A stretch of DNA of 64,000 nucleotides from NCBI RefSeq assembly GCF_963666675.1, contig NZ_OY762929.1, positions 6,404,501 to 6,468,500 of the forward strand, given 5' to 3'. Under the pieces are notes generated by a model, which worked only from the letters and a program-made list of their open reading frames with translations, did no database searches and was not told where the DNA came from. Positions 1 through 8,996 of this stretch are shown here, one piece after another. Each line of letters begins with the position of its first letter. The first letter of the stretch is position 1. The DNA is from an uncultured Desulfobacter sp. Lineage in GTDB: Bacteria; Desulfobacterota; Desulfobacteria; Desulfobacterales; Desulfobacteraceae. The translations under genes were made by a program, and so were the position numbers.

Positions 1-275
1 TCTTTTTCCCGGTGGTCATGGAACTGGGGTATGACCCCATCTGGTTCGGCATTATCATTGTCATGGTTACGGAGATGGGGGTTATCACGCCGCCTGTGGG
101 CATTAATGTCTATGTGGTTTACGGGGTGGCCCAAAACGTATTGTCCCATCATGTGCCCCTGGAGAAAATATTCAAGGGGATTACCCCGTTTCTGATCGCC
201 CTGATCATCGGGGTTATCATTCTCATTGCCTTTCCTGTTATTATTTTATTCCTTCCCCATTTGATGTATTCTTAA
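1..275 (+). CDS. TRAP transporter large permease (DctM type), C-terminal fragment
   Basis: This is the last 91 codons or so of a gene that enters from before the window; the reading frame is open from base 3. The visible residues form two hydrophobic spans. The first is rich in glycine and proline with the segment MGVITPPVGINVYV, which resembles the conserved C-terminal TPPVG(I/V)N signature of TRAP-type dicarboxylate transporter large subunits (DctM, about 430 aa). The second is a terminal membrane helix ending in FLPHLMYS. In the family this 12-13 helix subunit imports organic acids with a periplasmic binding protein and small DctQ subunit, both of which would lie upstream outside the window. 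Family assignment is firm; the substrate cannot be read from the tail. Confidence 0.85.
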   Translation, partial: FFPVVMELGYDPIWFGIIIVMVTEMGVITPPVGINVYVVYGVAQNVLSHHVPLEKIFKGITPFLIALIIGVIILIAFPVIILFLPHLMYS

Positions 276-323
276 AAGCCCTGAGAGAAAAAGAAATTTA
301 AACGGAAAACATGTCGGGGACCA

Positions 324-917
324 TTGGAAGATTTTAATACATTACTTGAAGGATCGGCAAAGGCCCATGGTCATCTGTGTCCGGGGCAGGTGATCGGGGT
401 GCGTATGGCCATGCTCGGTTGCCGGCTCATCGGGTTGGATGAACCGGCCACACTGCCCCAGATCAAAAAAATTATTGTCTATGTGGAGATAGACCGGTGC
501 GCCACGGACGCCATCTCCTATGTCACCGGCGTAAAGCTTGGCAGACGCTCCTTAAAGTTCATTGATAACGGGATTATGGCAGCCACCTTTGTGAACCTTG
601 AAACGGACAAGGCCTTTAGAATCGTCTCCACGGAAACCGCCCGGGATCTTGCCCTGGAAATGAGGCCACACATTGAAGATCCAAGGCAGGCCCAGTTTGA
701 AGCCTACAAAATCATGGACGATTCAGATCTCTTTACCGTTACCCAGGTAAAGGTAAATGTCCCGGCATCGGACATGCCCGGCCCCACACAGTTCAAAGCG
801 GTTTGTGCCCAATGCGGCATTGTGGTCAGGGATAAAAAAGAGGTGTTCAAAAACAATCAGATCCTGTGCCGTCCCTGCGCCCTGGGCACCTATTATGAAC
901 CTGTGGACACGCCTTAG
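324..917 (+). CDS. FmdE-like zinc-ribbon protein
   Basis: A 197-aa protein with an N-terminal FmdE-type domain, recognised by the HGHLCPGQVIGVRMA stretch near residues 15-30, and a C-terminal C4 zinc ribbon (CAQC at about 160, CRPC near 185). FmdE was named for its link to tungsten/molybdenum formylmethanofuran dehydrogenase in archaea. In sulfate reducers similar proteins are found as stand-alone genes with no proven biochemical role, possibly in molybdopterin-enzyme biology. The start chosen is TTG at 324, preceded by a GGGGA Shine-Dalgarno-like run in bases 316-320; no in-frame ATG fits better. It follows the TRAP permease by 48 bases and may be cotranscribed. Function beyond the family name is not inferable. 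Confidence 0.8.
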   Translation: MEDFNTLLEGSAKAHGHLCPGQVIGVRMAMLGCRLIGLDEPATLPQIKKIIVYVEIDRCATDAISYVTGVKLGRRSLKFIDNGIMAATFVNLETDKAFRIVSTETARDLALEMRPHIEDPRQAQFEAYKIMDDSDLFTVTQVKVNVPASDMPGPTQFKAVCAQCGIVVRDKKEVFKNNQILCRPCALGTYYEPVDTP

Positions 918-1216
918 GATAAACAAGATGAAAATACGCGCCAAACGGCTTTTGATTTAGCGGATCAGGCCCTGTATCCGTCAAAGCAAAGCGGCCGCAA
1001 TTGCGTGACGGTCTACGAACCGTCGTCCATGGTCTAATCTCCCCCTGGTCTGTCCATCATCACATCTTGATCAATTGGGCTTGCCCTGTTAGGTTGGAAA
1101 AAATTTTAAGACCCCTTGCAACAAAGCGTGGGGTGGTTTGATGATTAAACGCAGGGATATCATCGAGGCATAAGGCATGTTGGATTTTGCGGAGCGGGCC
1201 TTGGTGAGAAAAAGAG

Positions 1217-2539
1217 ATGTATTGTATGAAAAAGTCAGCAGCGGGCTATGTCGAGCAGATTTTCCATAAATCTTATCATAATCACAAGGCGGGTAGATTT
1301 TCCGAGGCCGAAAAAGGCTACAAAAAAGTCCTGAAGAAAAAACCGGAATGGGGACAGCCCATGAGTGCGCTGGGTATTCTGTACCTGGATCAAAACCGGC
1401 CGGATAAAGCGGTTCCTTTATTTGAAAAAGCCGTCGATCTTAACCCGCCGGATTTGTCGGCATGTTATCAATTGGGCCGGTTGAAACAGATGGACAATGA
1501 TCATCAAGGGGCCATCCCCTTATACCGGAAGATGATCGATCAGCAGCCCGAGACCGGCCTGGTATGGAATAATCTGGGCGTGGCGTACCGGGAAACAGGG
1601 CGGGCGGATGAGGCCATGGAAAGCTTTCGTGCGGCGGTCCGGTTTGCACCTGACATGGCCCAGGCATGGAATAACCTGGGGGTGGCACTGGATGAACAGG
1701 GGCAGGTGGAACAGGCGTTAAACGCATATGAAAAGGCGATTAAAATTGAGCCGGAATATGTTTCACCGCACTTGAACACCGGCATCCTGCTTCAAAAACT
1801 TGATCGGTTTAAAGACGCTGAAAAACATTACCAGGCGGTGATTGACACTCAGCCTGAAAATGACATCGCGCAATTCATGCTCCAGAGTATCCGGGGCGGG
1901 GATAGTCCGCCTGATGCTGCTCCGGTGGAACATGTGCGCAGTATTTTCAACCAGTGTGCGGAAAATTTTGAGGATATCCTGGTTGACGAACTGGCGTATA
2001 AGACGCCTGAGCTTTTGTTCCGTTTGGTTCGTCCCCATCTGACCGAAAATATGGAGATCCTGGACCTTGGCTGCGGCACAGGGTTGGGTGCCGTGCTGTA
2101 CCAGCCCTTTGCCGAAGGCCTGACCGGGGTGGACGTATCGGAAAAGATGCTTGAAAAAGCGGCTGAAAAGAAAATTTACAGCCACCTGGCGGTGTTTGAC
2201 ATTCTTCAGCCATGGACATTTCCGGTAAAATTTGATCTGATATACAGTTCGGATGTCTTTGTCTATTTCGGCAGTTTGGATCAAATTATCCGATCGGCTG
2301 CGGCAGCGCTTGTGCCGGGTGGGAAAATTGCATTTTCAGTGGAGAAACTAGAAGACGATTTAAAAGACTATGCGCTTTATCCCAGCGGCCGGTATGCACA
2401 TTCCCAAAAATATATTCAAACTTGTCTTGAACAGCATGGGTTAAAACCCTTAACACTGGACAGCACGGAAATCCGCAAGCAGTCCGGGGAACCGGTTAAG
2501 GGGTTTTTGGTTGTGGCGGAAAAAAAGATATGCAAATAA
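1217..2539 (+). CDS. TPR-repeat protein fused to a SAM-dependent methyltransferase
   Basis: 440 aa in two parts. Residues 10-210 hold about six tetratricopeptide repeats with the usual W/G/Y/A/P pattern (for example NNLGVAYRETGRADEAMESF and NNLGVALDEQGQVEQALNAY). Residues 235-435 form a class I methyltransferase domain with motif I DLGCGTGLG near 280 and an acidic VDVSEKML motif II. TPRs usually bind protein partners, so the enzyme may methylate a docked protein or small molecule; the target is unknown. Two ATGs (1217 and 1226) are possible starts; GAGA lies just upstream of both. The roughly 300 bases before it show only a short GACGGT/ACCGTC hairpin (1007-1024) and no gene. Confidence 0.82.
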   Translation: MYCMKKSAAGYVEQIFHKSYHNHKAGRFSEAEKGYKKVLKKKPEWGQPMSALGILYLDQNRPDKAVPLFEKAVDLNPPDLSACYQLGRLKQMDNDHQGAIPLYRKMIDQQPETGLVWNNLGVAYRETGRADEAMESFRAAVRFAPDMAQAWNNLGVALDEQGQVEQALNAYEKAIKIEPEYVSPHLNTGILLQKLDRFKDAEKHYQAVIDTQPENDIAQFMLQSIRGGDSPPDAAPVEHVRSIFNQCAENFEDILVDELAYKTPELLFRLVRPHLTENMEILDLGCGTGLGAVLYQPFAEGLTGVDVSEKMLEKAAEKKIYSHLAVFDILQPWTFPVKFDLIYSSDVFVYFGSLDQIIRSAAAALVPGGKIAFSVEKLEDDLKDYALYPSGRYAHSQKYIQTCLEQHGLKPLTLDSTEIRKQSGEPVKGFLVVAEKKICK

Positions 2540-2609
2540 GTTATTGATGTCAGCGTGCTGTATTGGTAGGAGAAGGCGTTAAATACATCTTTATTGGAGG
2601 CAAATTGCC

Positions 2610-3671
2610 ATGAATCGAGACCTGATCCATCCCTCATTTTTATTGTTGCTGGTGTTTTTTATTTCAGCCGTTTTTCTGGTGATGATAAAATCTTTTCTCA
2701 TGGCCATTTTGCTGGCAGGCATTTTTTCAGCCCTGGCCTATCCCTTGTACCAGCGGCTGAAAAAATGGCTGAAAGGCCGGCAGGCCGCCGCCTCGGGCAT
2801 TACCATCCTGATTATTGTTTTTATCGTGCTGCTGCCGTTAAGCGGGCTTTTGGGTATTGTCACCAGCCAGGCCATCAAGGTGGGCCAGACCGCAACGCCC
2901 TGGGTTCAGAAACAATTGTCTTCGCCGGTGGCCATTTCCCAGTGGCTGGAGGGCCTGCCGTTTTACGATCAGGTCGAACCCTACAGGGAGACCATATATA
3001 CCAAAGCCGGTGAACTGGTGGGGGCTGCAAGTGAGTTTTTTGTCAACGGGCTCCAGGCCGCCACCATGGGCACGATCAATTTTTTATTTATGGTGGCCAT
3101 TCTTTTGTACACCATGTTTTTTTTCCTCATGGACGGGGACCGGCTGTTGGAGAAAATTTTGTATTATATGCCCCTGGAGGATAAGGATGAACGACGGCTG
3201 CTTGACCGGTTTACCTCTGTGGCCCGGGCCACCATCAAGGGCACGGCCATCATCGGTGTTGTCCAGGGCGGGGCGTCGGGCATCGCCTTTGCCGTGGTGG
3301 GGATTCACAGCTCTGTGTTCTGGGGGGCTGTCATGACGGTGCTGTCCATTATACCGGGCATCGGGACCGCCCTGATATGGATTCCGGCAGCCCTGTGGCT
3401 GGCCGCCCAGGGCATGTGGGTCAAGGCAGGCGCCCTGGTTGTTTTCTGCGGCGTGATTGTGGGCAGTGTGGACAATCTTCTGCGTCCCCGGCTTGTGGGC
3501 AAAGATACGGAGATGCACGATCTGTTGATTTTATTTTCCACCCTGGGCGGCATTGCCATGTTCGGCATTATCGGCATCATCATCGGGCCTATTATTGCCG
3601 CATTGTTTGTCACCATCTGGGATATTTACGGCGTTGTTTTTAAAGATTCCCTGCCCAAGGTGGGGTCATAA
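2610..3671 (+). CDS. AI-2E family transporter (PerM/YdiK-like membrane protein)
   Basis: 353 aa with about eight predicted membrane helices: a pair at residues 8-35, one at 60-85, then a large soluble loop, and helices from 150 onward. The late segment PGIGTALIWIPAALWLAAQG and the GIIGIIIGPIIAALF run are typical of the DUF20/AI-2E exporter family. Members have been linked to autoinducer-2 export, Na+/H+ antiport or general efflux; the substrate is not predictable here. A good GGAGG ribosome site sits at about 2597, 9 bases before the ATG. It is followed after 8 bases by the DUF89 gene, suggesting one transcript. Confidence 0.9.
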   Translation: MNRDLIHPSFLLLLVFFISAVFLVMIKSFLMAILLAGIFSALAYPLYQRLKKWLKGRQAAASGITILIIVFIVLLPLSGLLGIVTSQAIKVGQTATPWVQKQLSSPVAISQWLEGLPFYDQVEPYRETIYTKAGELVGAASEFFVNGLQAATMGTINFLFMVAILLYTMFFFLMDGDRLLEKILYYMPLEDKDERRLLDRFTSVARATIKGTAIIGVVQGGASGIAFAVVGIHSSVFWGAVMTVLSIIPGIGTALIWIPAALWLAAQGMWVKAGALVVFCGVIVGSVDNLLRPRLVGKDTEMHDLLILFSTLGGIAMFGIIGIIIGPIIAALFVTIWDIYGVVFKDSLPKVGS

Positions 3672-3679
3672 GGTAAACC

Positions 3680-4549
3680 ATGAGACACGAATGTTATTTC
3701 TGCCATATCAGGACCATTGAAAAATTGATTGATAAGTTCAAACCGGATGAAAACACGGCCCGGGATTTTATTTTGTCGGTCCACAAGTTGATTGAAGCCA
3801 ATTGGGCGCTTTCAAATCCCCAAACGGCAACTGAAATCCACCGCATGGCCAAGGATCATCTCCACAATACAAACCTGTATGCCGAAGAGAAATTAAAGGC
3901 CAATGATCTTCTTTTAAAGGAATATTCACATTGGCAAGCCATTGTCAATGAAAGCCAAAATCCTTTTTTCACCGCTGCAAAGCTGTCGGTGATCGGCAAT
4001 ATCATTGATTATGGCGCCCAAAGCGTTAAAGATGACCTATCGGGTCAAATCAATTCATTTTTCCAAAAAGATTTGAAAATTGATATGACACAAGCATTAA
4101 AACATGAGATCAATAAAGCGGAAAATATTTTGTACCTGGGCGATAATTGCGGCGAGATCGTTTTTGATCGGTTGTTTATTGAAACAATGAACCACCCGAA
4201 CGTTACCTTTGCGGTGCGCGGAAAACCTGTCATAAACGATGCAACTCGTGAAGATGCAGCCCAGGTGGGTATTGATACGGTTTGCAGGGTGATTTCCAAT
4301 GGGTTTGATGCGCCGTCAACACTCATGGAATTCTGCTCGGACGAATTTACGGATGCTTACAGTAATGCCGATCTTGTCATATCCAAAGGGCAGGGCAATT
4401 TTGAAGGCCTGATGGAAAGCCGCCATCCCAATGAATTTTTCCTATTAATTGCGAAATGTCTCCCCATCGCAAATTTACTCGGTGTCAGTAAAAACGATAT
4501 GGTGGTTTTAAAATCAGCCCATGGTTTGACCGAAGGGGCGTCAGCCTAG
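3680..4549 (+). CDS. DUF89/ARMT1-like damage-control phosphatase
   Basis: 289 aa. Conserved features of the DUF89 family are present: an N-terminal CYFCHIRTIEK stretch, the LGDNCGEIVFDR motif near residue 155 (metal-binding aspartate and asparagine), the RGKPVINDAT motif near 180, and SKGQGNFEGL near 235. The family comprises Mn/Ni-dependent phosphatases that hydrolyse damaged or excess phospho-metabolites; the physiological substrate of this bacterial subgroup is not settled. The gene starts 8 bases after the AI-2E transporter. Its TAG stop overlaps by four bases the stop of the convergent glycerate kinase gene, so there is no room for a terminator between them. Confidence 0.85.
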   Translation: MRHECYFCHIRTIEKLIDKFKPDENTARDFILSVHKLIEANWALSNPQTATEIHRMAKDHLHNTNLYAEEKLKANDLLLKEYSHWQAIVNESQNPFFTAAKLSVIGNIIDYGAQSVKDDLSGQINSFFQKDLKIDMTQALKHEINKAENILYLGDNCGEIVFDRLFIETMNHPNVTFAVRGKPVINDATREDAAQVGIDTVCRVISNGFDAPSTLMEFCSDEFTDAYSNADLVISKGQGNFEGLMESRHPNEFFLLIAKCLPIANLLGVSKNDMVVLKSAHGLTEGASA

Positions 4550-5910
4550 TTTATTATAAGAATTTGTAAGTCACACACATTGGTGTTGGTCGGCCCGGGT
4601 TTGAACAGATGCCCTGTGCGATTAAAGTATGTGTATGAATCATTTCTGCCCAGATATTCATTGATATCCAGGCCCGCTTTTTTTCCTGCTTCTATAACAG
4701 CCTGGGATGCAAAAGCCCCGGCCGCATCCGTGGGACCGTCATTGCCATCGGTGGCCCCGGACAGAAAAAACGTGTTTTCAATGCCGTCAGCATGGGCGTC
4801 AAGTTCCTGTAAAAAGGCGAGGGCCATCTCCTGGTTTCGTCCGCCTTTCCCGTTTCCTTTGATGGTTACCGTGGTTTCGCCGCCGCCAAGGACGCAGACC
4901 GGCCGCTTGGGTGGCAGGTTGCCAAGGGCGATATCCTGGGCCATGCCGGAAAAAAACTTGGCAATTTCCCGGGCTTCACCGGTGATCCGGGAACTTAACA
5001 CCACGGTATTGTAGCCAAGGGCTTCCGCCTTTTGCCGGGCGGCATTCAGGGCAGACAAATTATTGCCCAAAAGGACATTGTAAACCTTTGAAAAAATTTC
5101 ATCCTCACTGACCCGGGGCTTGTCTGTCTCTTGCAGCGTTTCGGATTCAAGCATGTTGATTACCCTTGAAGGCAGGCGGGTGGCCAATGCGTATTTTTTG
5201 ATGATGCCGAGCACCTGGTTCACGGAAGTCGTGTCCGGGGCTGTGGGACCCGAGGCAATGGCGCTGAGATCATCGCCCACCACATCGGAAAGAATCAGAT
5301 TCACGGATGTGGAGGGATACATGTGCCGGGCCAGTTTGCCGCCCTTGACCCCGGACAATAATTTTCTCACCCGATTGATTTCGTTGATGTCGGCACCGCA
5401 GGCCAGCAGCAGTTCCGTGGTTTTCTGTTTGTCTGCAAGGGTGATGGACCCAGCCTTGTATTCTCCCGGGCAGGCAAGAAGCGCTGAACCGCCCCCGGAA
5501 ATCAGATTGATGAACAGGGTGGTTTCGTCCCCTTTTTTAGCAATATCAATAATCTGTTGTGCAGCCACTCGGCTGTTGTCGTCCGGGACCGGGTGGGCGG
5601 CTTCAATGATTTCAATGGTGTTTAAGGTGTCGGTATGCCCTTTTTTTACTGAAATGAGGCCACCGGAGAGCCTGGGCCCAAGGATTTCCTCCATGGCCCT
5701 GGCCATGGGCGCTGTGGCCTTGCCTGCACCAATCACATATATTTTTTCAAATTTGTCCAGGGCGAGCTGTATGCTTCGGTCGTCAAGACAGATATTGAGG
5801 ATGTTCTTGTCCAGGGTTACCCTCGACTGTACCATGGTAAACGGATCCACCCGTTTGATGGCGGACTGGTATATGGTTCTCAAATCAGAAAATGGGTGTG
5901 ACACATTCAT
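4546..5910 (-). CDS. Glycerate 2-kinase (GckA/TtuD, MOFRL family)
   Basis: 454 aa, matching the MOFRL-type glycerate kinase family. It shows the N-terminal VIGAGKATAPMARAMEE nucleotide-binding region, LISGGGSALLACP near residue 115, LSDVVGDDLSAIASGPTAPD near 205, and the C-terminal MOFRL part with CVLGGGETTVTIKGNGKGGR and GATDGNDGPTDAAGAF. It phosphorylates D-glycerate to 2-phosphoglycerate, feeding glycolysis. The ATG at 5910 was chosen over an upstream in-frame start because AAGGA precedes it at 7-11 bases. It lies 28 bases downstream of the permease gene on the same strand, so the two are probably cotranscribed. Confidence 0.92.
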   Translation of the reverse strand: MNVSHPFSDLRTIYQSAIKRVDPFTMVQSRVTLDKNILNICLDDRSIQLALDKFEKIYVIGAGKATAPMARAMEEILGPRLSGGLISVKKGHTDTLNTIEIIEAAHPVPDDNSRVAAQQIIDIAKKGDETTLFINLISGGGSALLACPGEYKAGSITLADKQKTTELLLACGADINEINRVRKLLSGVKGGKLARHMYPSTSVNLILSDVVGDDLSAIASGPTAPDTTSVNQVLGIIKKYALATRLPSRVINMLESETLQETDKPRVSEDEIFSKVYNVLLGNNLSALNAARQKAEALGYNTVVLSSRITGEAREIAKFFSGMAQDIALGNLPPKRPVCVLGGGETTVTIKGNGKGGRNQEMALAFLQELDAHADGIENTFFLSGATDGNDGPTDAAGAFASQAVIEAGKKAGLDINEYLGRNDSYTYFNRTGHLFKPGPTNTNVCDLQILIIN

Positions 5911-5938
5911 GGGATTTTCCTTGGGGTATCGGCAGGTG

Positions 5939-7141
5939 TTAAATTTGGATGTTTTTGATTGCATATGCCAGAATAATTCCCACAACAGTGCCTATGGCCA
6001 GGTTGGCGGCAAGGGTCAGGGCGACGATGGTCATAATGACAAATAATTCATTTCGGGTGTGCATGTCGTTGATGGTCAACGCAAGCTGGCCGCCTGCAAA
6101 GACCAGCAGCACACCGAGGATGGACATGGGGATCAGGAAAAGTACATAAAGAAATCCGGCCCCCAGCACCAGGGCAAGGCCTGCCATGATCCCGCCGATG
6201 ATCAGATTGGACCCGGCGGTTTTGGCCCCGAACCGGTAATGGGCCGCAAGACCGCCTGCCCCGTGGCACATGGGCATGCCCCCGAAAATAAAACTTAAAA
6301 GGTTACCCACAGCCATGGAAAGGCACAATGCCGTGTAGGTCATTTTTTCGGCGTTGTCCCCAAAATAGTCCTTGGCAAGATCGGCCTGGGCGATGACGGC
6401 ATTGCCCAAGGTCATGGGAATCTGGGGGAGCACCACGGCAAACAGGGCAAAGGTAAAATCCGGCAGGGCGGGAAATCCATGGGGGAACAGGTGGGGGAAA
6501 TAGAGGCCCGGTTTAAGGGTGTCAAGGCCCTGTTTTGTGCCTAAAATCAACCCCATGAACAGGCCCAGGGCAATCACAATCAGGGCCGCCGGCAGTTTTT
6601 TGTTGTTTAAAAAGACCAGGGTTACAACGAATCCGCAGATGCCGATGATAACGGTGATGGGTATTGCGCCTGCAAACTGGATACTCAGGTAGGGTTCGGC
6701 GACCTGGTCAGCCCCTTTGAGCAGGGCCTTGCCCAGGATCATTTTCATCCCCTTGATCATGAGCAACAGTCCGGTGGACAACTGAATGCCCCGGATGACC
6801 GACCGCGGGATGTATGTGCTGAATTTGTTCATGGAACCTGTGGCACCGATCACCACAAGGCAGACAAACATCAGAAAGGCCGACGCCTGGATCTGGTCGG
6901 CCGTCATCGCGGTGGCAATGGCATAGGTGCCGATCACCTTCATGGGTTGAACGGGCACGGTGATGCCGTAATAGACACCGCCGACAATGTAGAACAGGCC
7001 CATGGAAAAGAACAGCCCCACGGGGGCAAGTCCGTTAACCAGGATCATGCCAAGGGCGATGGGCAGGATCGTGCCGAGATCCCCCATGGCGCCTGCAAAT
7101 TCATTTCTGTTAAATCGGTATTTGGGTTGCCGGGTGTCCAT
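5939..7141 (-). CDS. Molybdate/sulfate-type permease (MOT1-like, SulP relative)
   Basis: 400 aa from the ATG at 7141, very hydrophobic with about 10-12 helices. The N-terminal NRNEFAGAMGDLGTILPIALG and the internal PMTLGNAVIAQADLAKDYFG and GGMPMCHGAGGLAAHYRFGA segments are hallmarks of the MOT1/molybdate transporter family related to SulP permeases. Members carry molybdate or sulfate, both relevant to a sulfate reducer. An upstream in-frame start (7201) lies inside an insertion sequence and is rejected. The insertion sequence ends at 7158, so only 16 bases of native leader remain and the native promoter has been moved away. Only a weak purine-rich AAAGAAAAG precedes the ATG. Confidence 0.85.
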   Translation of the reverse strand: MDTRQPKYRFNRNEFAGAMGDLGTILPIALGMILVNGLAPVGLFFSMGLFYIVGGVYYGITVPVQPMKVIGTYAIATAMTADQIQASAFLMFVCLVVIGATGSMNKFSTYIPRSVIRGIQLSTGLLLMIKGMKMILGKALLKGADQVAEPYLSIQFAGAIPITVIIGICGFVVTLVFLNNKKLPAALIVIALGLFMGLILGTKQGLDTLKPGLYFPHLFPHGFPALPDFTFALFAVVLPQIPMTLGNAVIAQADLAKDYFGDNAEKMTYTALCLSMAVGNLLSFIFGGMPMCHGAGGLAAHYRFGAKTAGSNLIIGGIMAGLALVLGAGFLYVLFLIPMSILGVLLVFAGGQLALTINDMHTRNELFVIMTIVALTLAANLAIGTVVGIILAYAIKNIQI

Positions 7142-7157
7142 ATCGCTTTTCTTTATA

Positions 7158-7170
7158 CTCAACTTTCGGG
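7158..7170 (+). repeat. Left terminal inverted repeat of the IS
   Basis: CTCAACTTTCGGG, exact inverse of 8675-8687; preceded by the target duplication TTTATA (7152-7157). Confidence 0.93.
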
Positions 7171-7231
7171 ATTCATTGAAACAGACCACCGATCCTGTCA
7201 ACTAATTGAATTTATAACATAAAAACTTGTA

Positions 7232-7297
7232 GAGCCCAGCTGTTTGATATATAATAAATTCGTCAAAAAATACAATAATATCAAACAGTAAGGGCTC
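7232..7297 (+). promoter_or_regulatory. Long hairpin masking the transposase ribosome site
   Basis: Bases 7232-7250 pair with 7278-7297: GAGCCC with GGGCTC and CTGTTTGATAT with ATATCAAACAG, broken only by a small bulge. The 3' arm contains the AAGGG ribosome site just before the transposase ATG at 7300. A transcript reading in from outside would fold and hide this site. This is a known self-limiting device in other insertion sequences such as IS10 and IS50; here it is inferred from the sequence. Confidence 0.75.
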
Positions 7298-7299
7298 AC

Positions 7300-8673
7300 A
7301 TGATACATACCAATATTGAAACAAAAACTCAAACGGACATTCAGATTTTAGGCAAAATTGATGACTTTTTCAGCAAATTTTCCATTGCTACATCTTTGCA
7401 CCGATGTGGTGTCCGAAAACGTCATGGGTATAGTGTTCGTTCATTGATTATGGCTATATTTACATTACCATTCCTGCAAAAAGATTTCTTTAGGGGAATT
7501 GTAATCAATGACGACGTGTCATTTCGTAAAGACGCTGCATATGAAGTTCTTAAGGGAAGGCACTCTAACTGGAGGCGCTTACTTTTGTCTGTTGGTATCA
7601 AACTGTACCAGTTTTTCGATCGATTGACCGATGAAAATCGTGAATCGGTCCTGATCGTTGACGATAGCCCTTATGACCGTTCTCGATCAAAAAAAGTAGA
7701 GCTTCTTTCAAGGGTATGGGATCACAGCACGGGTAAATTTATCAAGGGATTCCGAATGCTGACGCTCTGCTGGTCAGATGGAGCCAGTTGTCTGCCCTTA
7801 GATTTTTGTCTTCTGTCCTCATCAGATGCCAAAAAGCGTCTTTGTGAAAATCAAAAAATCATGGATAAAAGATGCAGTGCATGGAGACGAAGGCAAGAGG
7901 CTACAATTACAGCTCCCGAGAGCCTGGAAGCCATGGTTAAGCGAGTTCTGGCAACTGGCGTTCGTGCAAAACATATATTGATGGACAGCTGGTTTATGAT
8001 GCCCGCCACAGTCACAGCATTGAGCAAATACATTAATGTTGTGGGTATGGTGAAAAAAACGTCAAAAATTCATTATGAATTCAATGGCCGTTGGGTGGAT
8101 GTGAAAGCGATCTACCGGCAGCTAAAAAAGCGCCGTGGTCGGGCAAAAATTTTGGCAAGTACCGTTGTTACATTGAAGGGTGGATTATCTGCCAGGCTTG
8201 TTTTCGTGCGCGACCGGCGCAAAAAGGACTGGCTGGTGTTACTCTCCACAGACCTTGCATTGTCAAATGAAGACATCGTTAGAATTTATGGTAAACGCTG
8301 GGATATTGAGGTGTTTTTCAAAATGGCAAAACAGCATCTGAAGCTGGCAAAAGAGATGCAATGCCGGGACTATGATGCCCTGGTAGCCCACACCACTATT
8401 GTTTTCATGCGATATATGTTTTTGGCCTATCAAAATCGAACCCAAACCGATGACAGGACCTTCGGAGAATTATTCTATGCCTGCTGCGATGAGGTCGCCG
8501 ATCTATCTTTTGTGGAAGCTCTTTACAGAATAATGATTATTGCCGGTGACCAATTGAAAAAAATCGGTGACTATTGTGAGAAGACCGCAACGGCATTTTT
8601 TGATGCTGTTATGGGAACAACCCTCCAGCAATTCGGTTTTGTAGAAAATCGAAAGTTAGCTGGTAATTTTTAA
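7300..8673 (+). CDS. IS4-family DDE transposase
   Basis: 457 aa, the only gene of the insertion sequence. The first catalytic aspartate is in LIVDDSPYDRSRS (about residue 123), the second in HILMDSWF (about 228), and the glutamate sits in the IS4 signature Y-x2-R-x3-E-x6-K seen as YGKRWDIEVFFKMAK (about 325-340). The domain order and length fit a full, probably active IS4-superfamily enzyme that cuts and pastes the element. The 6-bp target duplication is shorter than classical IS4 and more like the IS1634 branch, so the subgroup is left open. Translation starts at ATG 7300 behind an AAGGG site within the leader hairpin. Confidence 0.93.
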   Translation: MIHTNIETKTQTDIQILGKIDDFFSKFSIATSLHRCGVRKRHGYSVRSLIMAIFTLPFLQKDFFRGIVINDDVSFRKDAAYEVLKGRHSNWRRLLLSVGIKLYQFFDRLTDENRESVLIVDDSPYDRSRSKKVELLSRVWDHSTGKFIKGFRMLTLCWSDGASCLPLDFCLLSSSDAKKRLCENQKIMDKRCSAWRRRQEATITAPESLEAMVKRVLATGVRAKHILMDSWFMMPATVTALSKYINVVGMVKKTSKIHYEFNGRWVDVKAIYRQLKKRRGRAKILASTVVTLKGGLSARLVFVRDRRKKDWLVLLSTDLALSNEDIVRIYGKRWDIEVFFKMAKQHLKLAKEMQCRDYDALVAHTTIVFMRYMFLAYQNRTQTDDRTFGELFYACCDEVADLSFVEALYRIMIIAGDQLKKIGDYCEKTATAFFDAVMGTTLQQFGFVENRKLAGNF

Positions 8674-8674
8674 A

Positions 8675-8687
8675 CCCGAAAGTTGAG
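8675..8687 (+). repeat. Right terminal inverted repeat of the IS
   Basis: CCCGAAAGTTGAG, exact inverse of the left end, followed by the target duplication TTTATA (8688-8693). Confidence 0.93.
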
Positions 8688-8693
8688 TTTATA

Positions 8694-8996
8694 GTAAAGT
8701 TCTGTTTAAATTGTACGGATTTTCAACGGTTCTCATGGGTTGAATAGGCCAAACCAGCCGATGACTTTTTTTATATGAAAGAGCTAGATAAGTTACTAAA
8801 CTTCTTTCATTCTTTGTTGTGGGCCAAGCCTGGGCGTTGATAGACCAGGTCGGCCCATGGCCTTTTATATCAAATTTTAATACGTTGTTAAATTGCTTTT
8901 ATGTTTTATCGCAGGTGGTGTATCCGTGGCGATGGATCGGATTCTCCCATGGTTGTGACATGCCGTGTTGTTGTTGCTTTAACAAATACCCCGGGT
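8694..8996. other. Non-coding stretch: displaced permease upstream region plus one stem-loop repeat
   Basis: Before the insertion this DNA directly preceded the permease gene (read on the minus strand), so it probably holds that gene's original promoter. The rest is a copy of the dispersed stem-loop repeat (8781-8870) and DNA with no recognisable gene. Confidence 0.6.
8781..8870 (+). repeat. Dispersed stem-loop repeat, copy A
   Basis: Starts near GAGCTAGATAAGTTACT and contains GTTGTGGGCC, a loop with GTTGATA, and GGTCGGCCCATGG. Stem arms GGGCC (8821-8825) and GGCCC (8852-8856) plus CCTGG/CCAGG enclose the loop. Nearly the same unit occurs three times in tandem at 49941-50205. Confidence 0.7.

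Larger units (their letters stand above)
7158..8687 (+). mobile_element. Complete IS4-type insertion sequence, 1530 bp
   Basis: Terminal inverted repeats CTCAACTTTCGGG occur at 7158-7170 and, inverted, at 8675-8687 (13 of 13 identical). They are flanked by the direct repeat TTTATA at 7152-7157 and 8688-8693, a target duplication. One gene fills the element. The intact ends, duplication and open transposase suggest a recent insertion. It lies between the permease start codon and its native upstream DNA. Confidence 0.93.
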
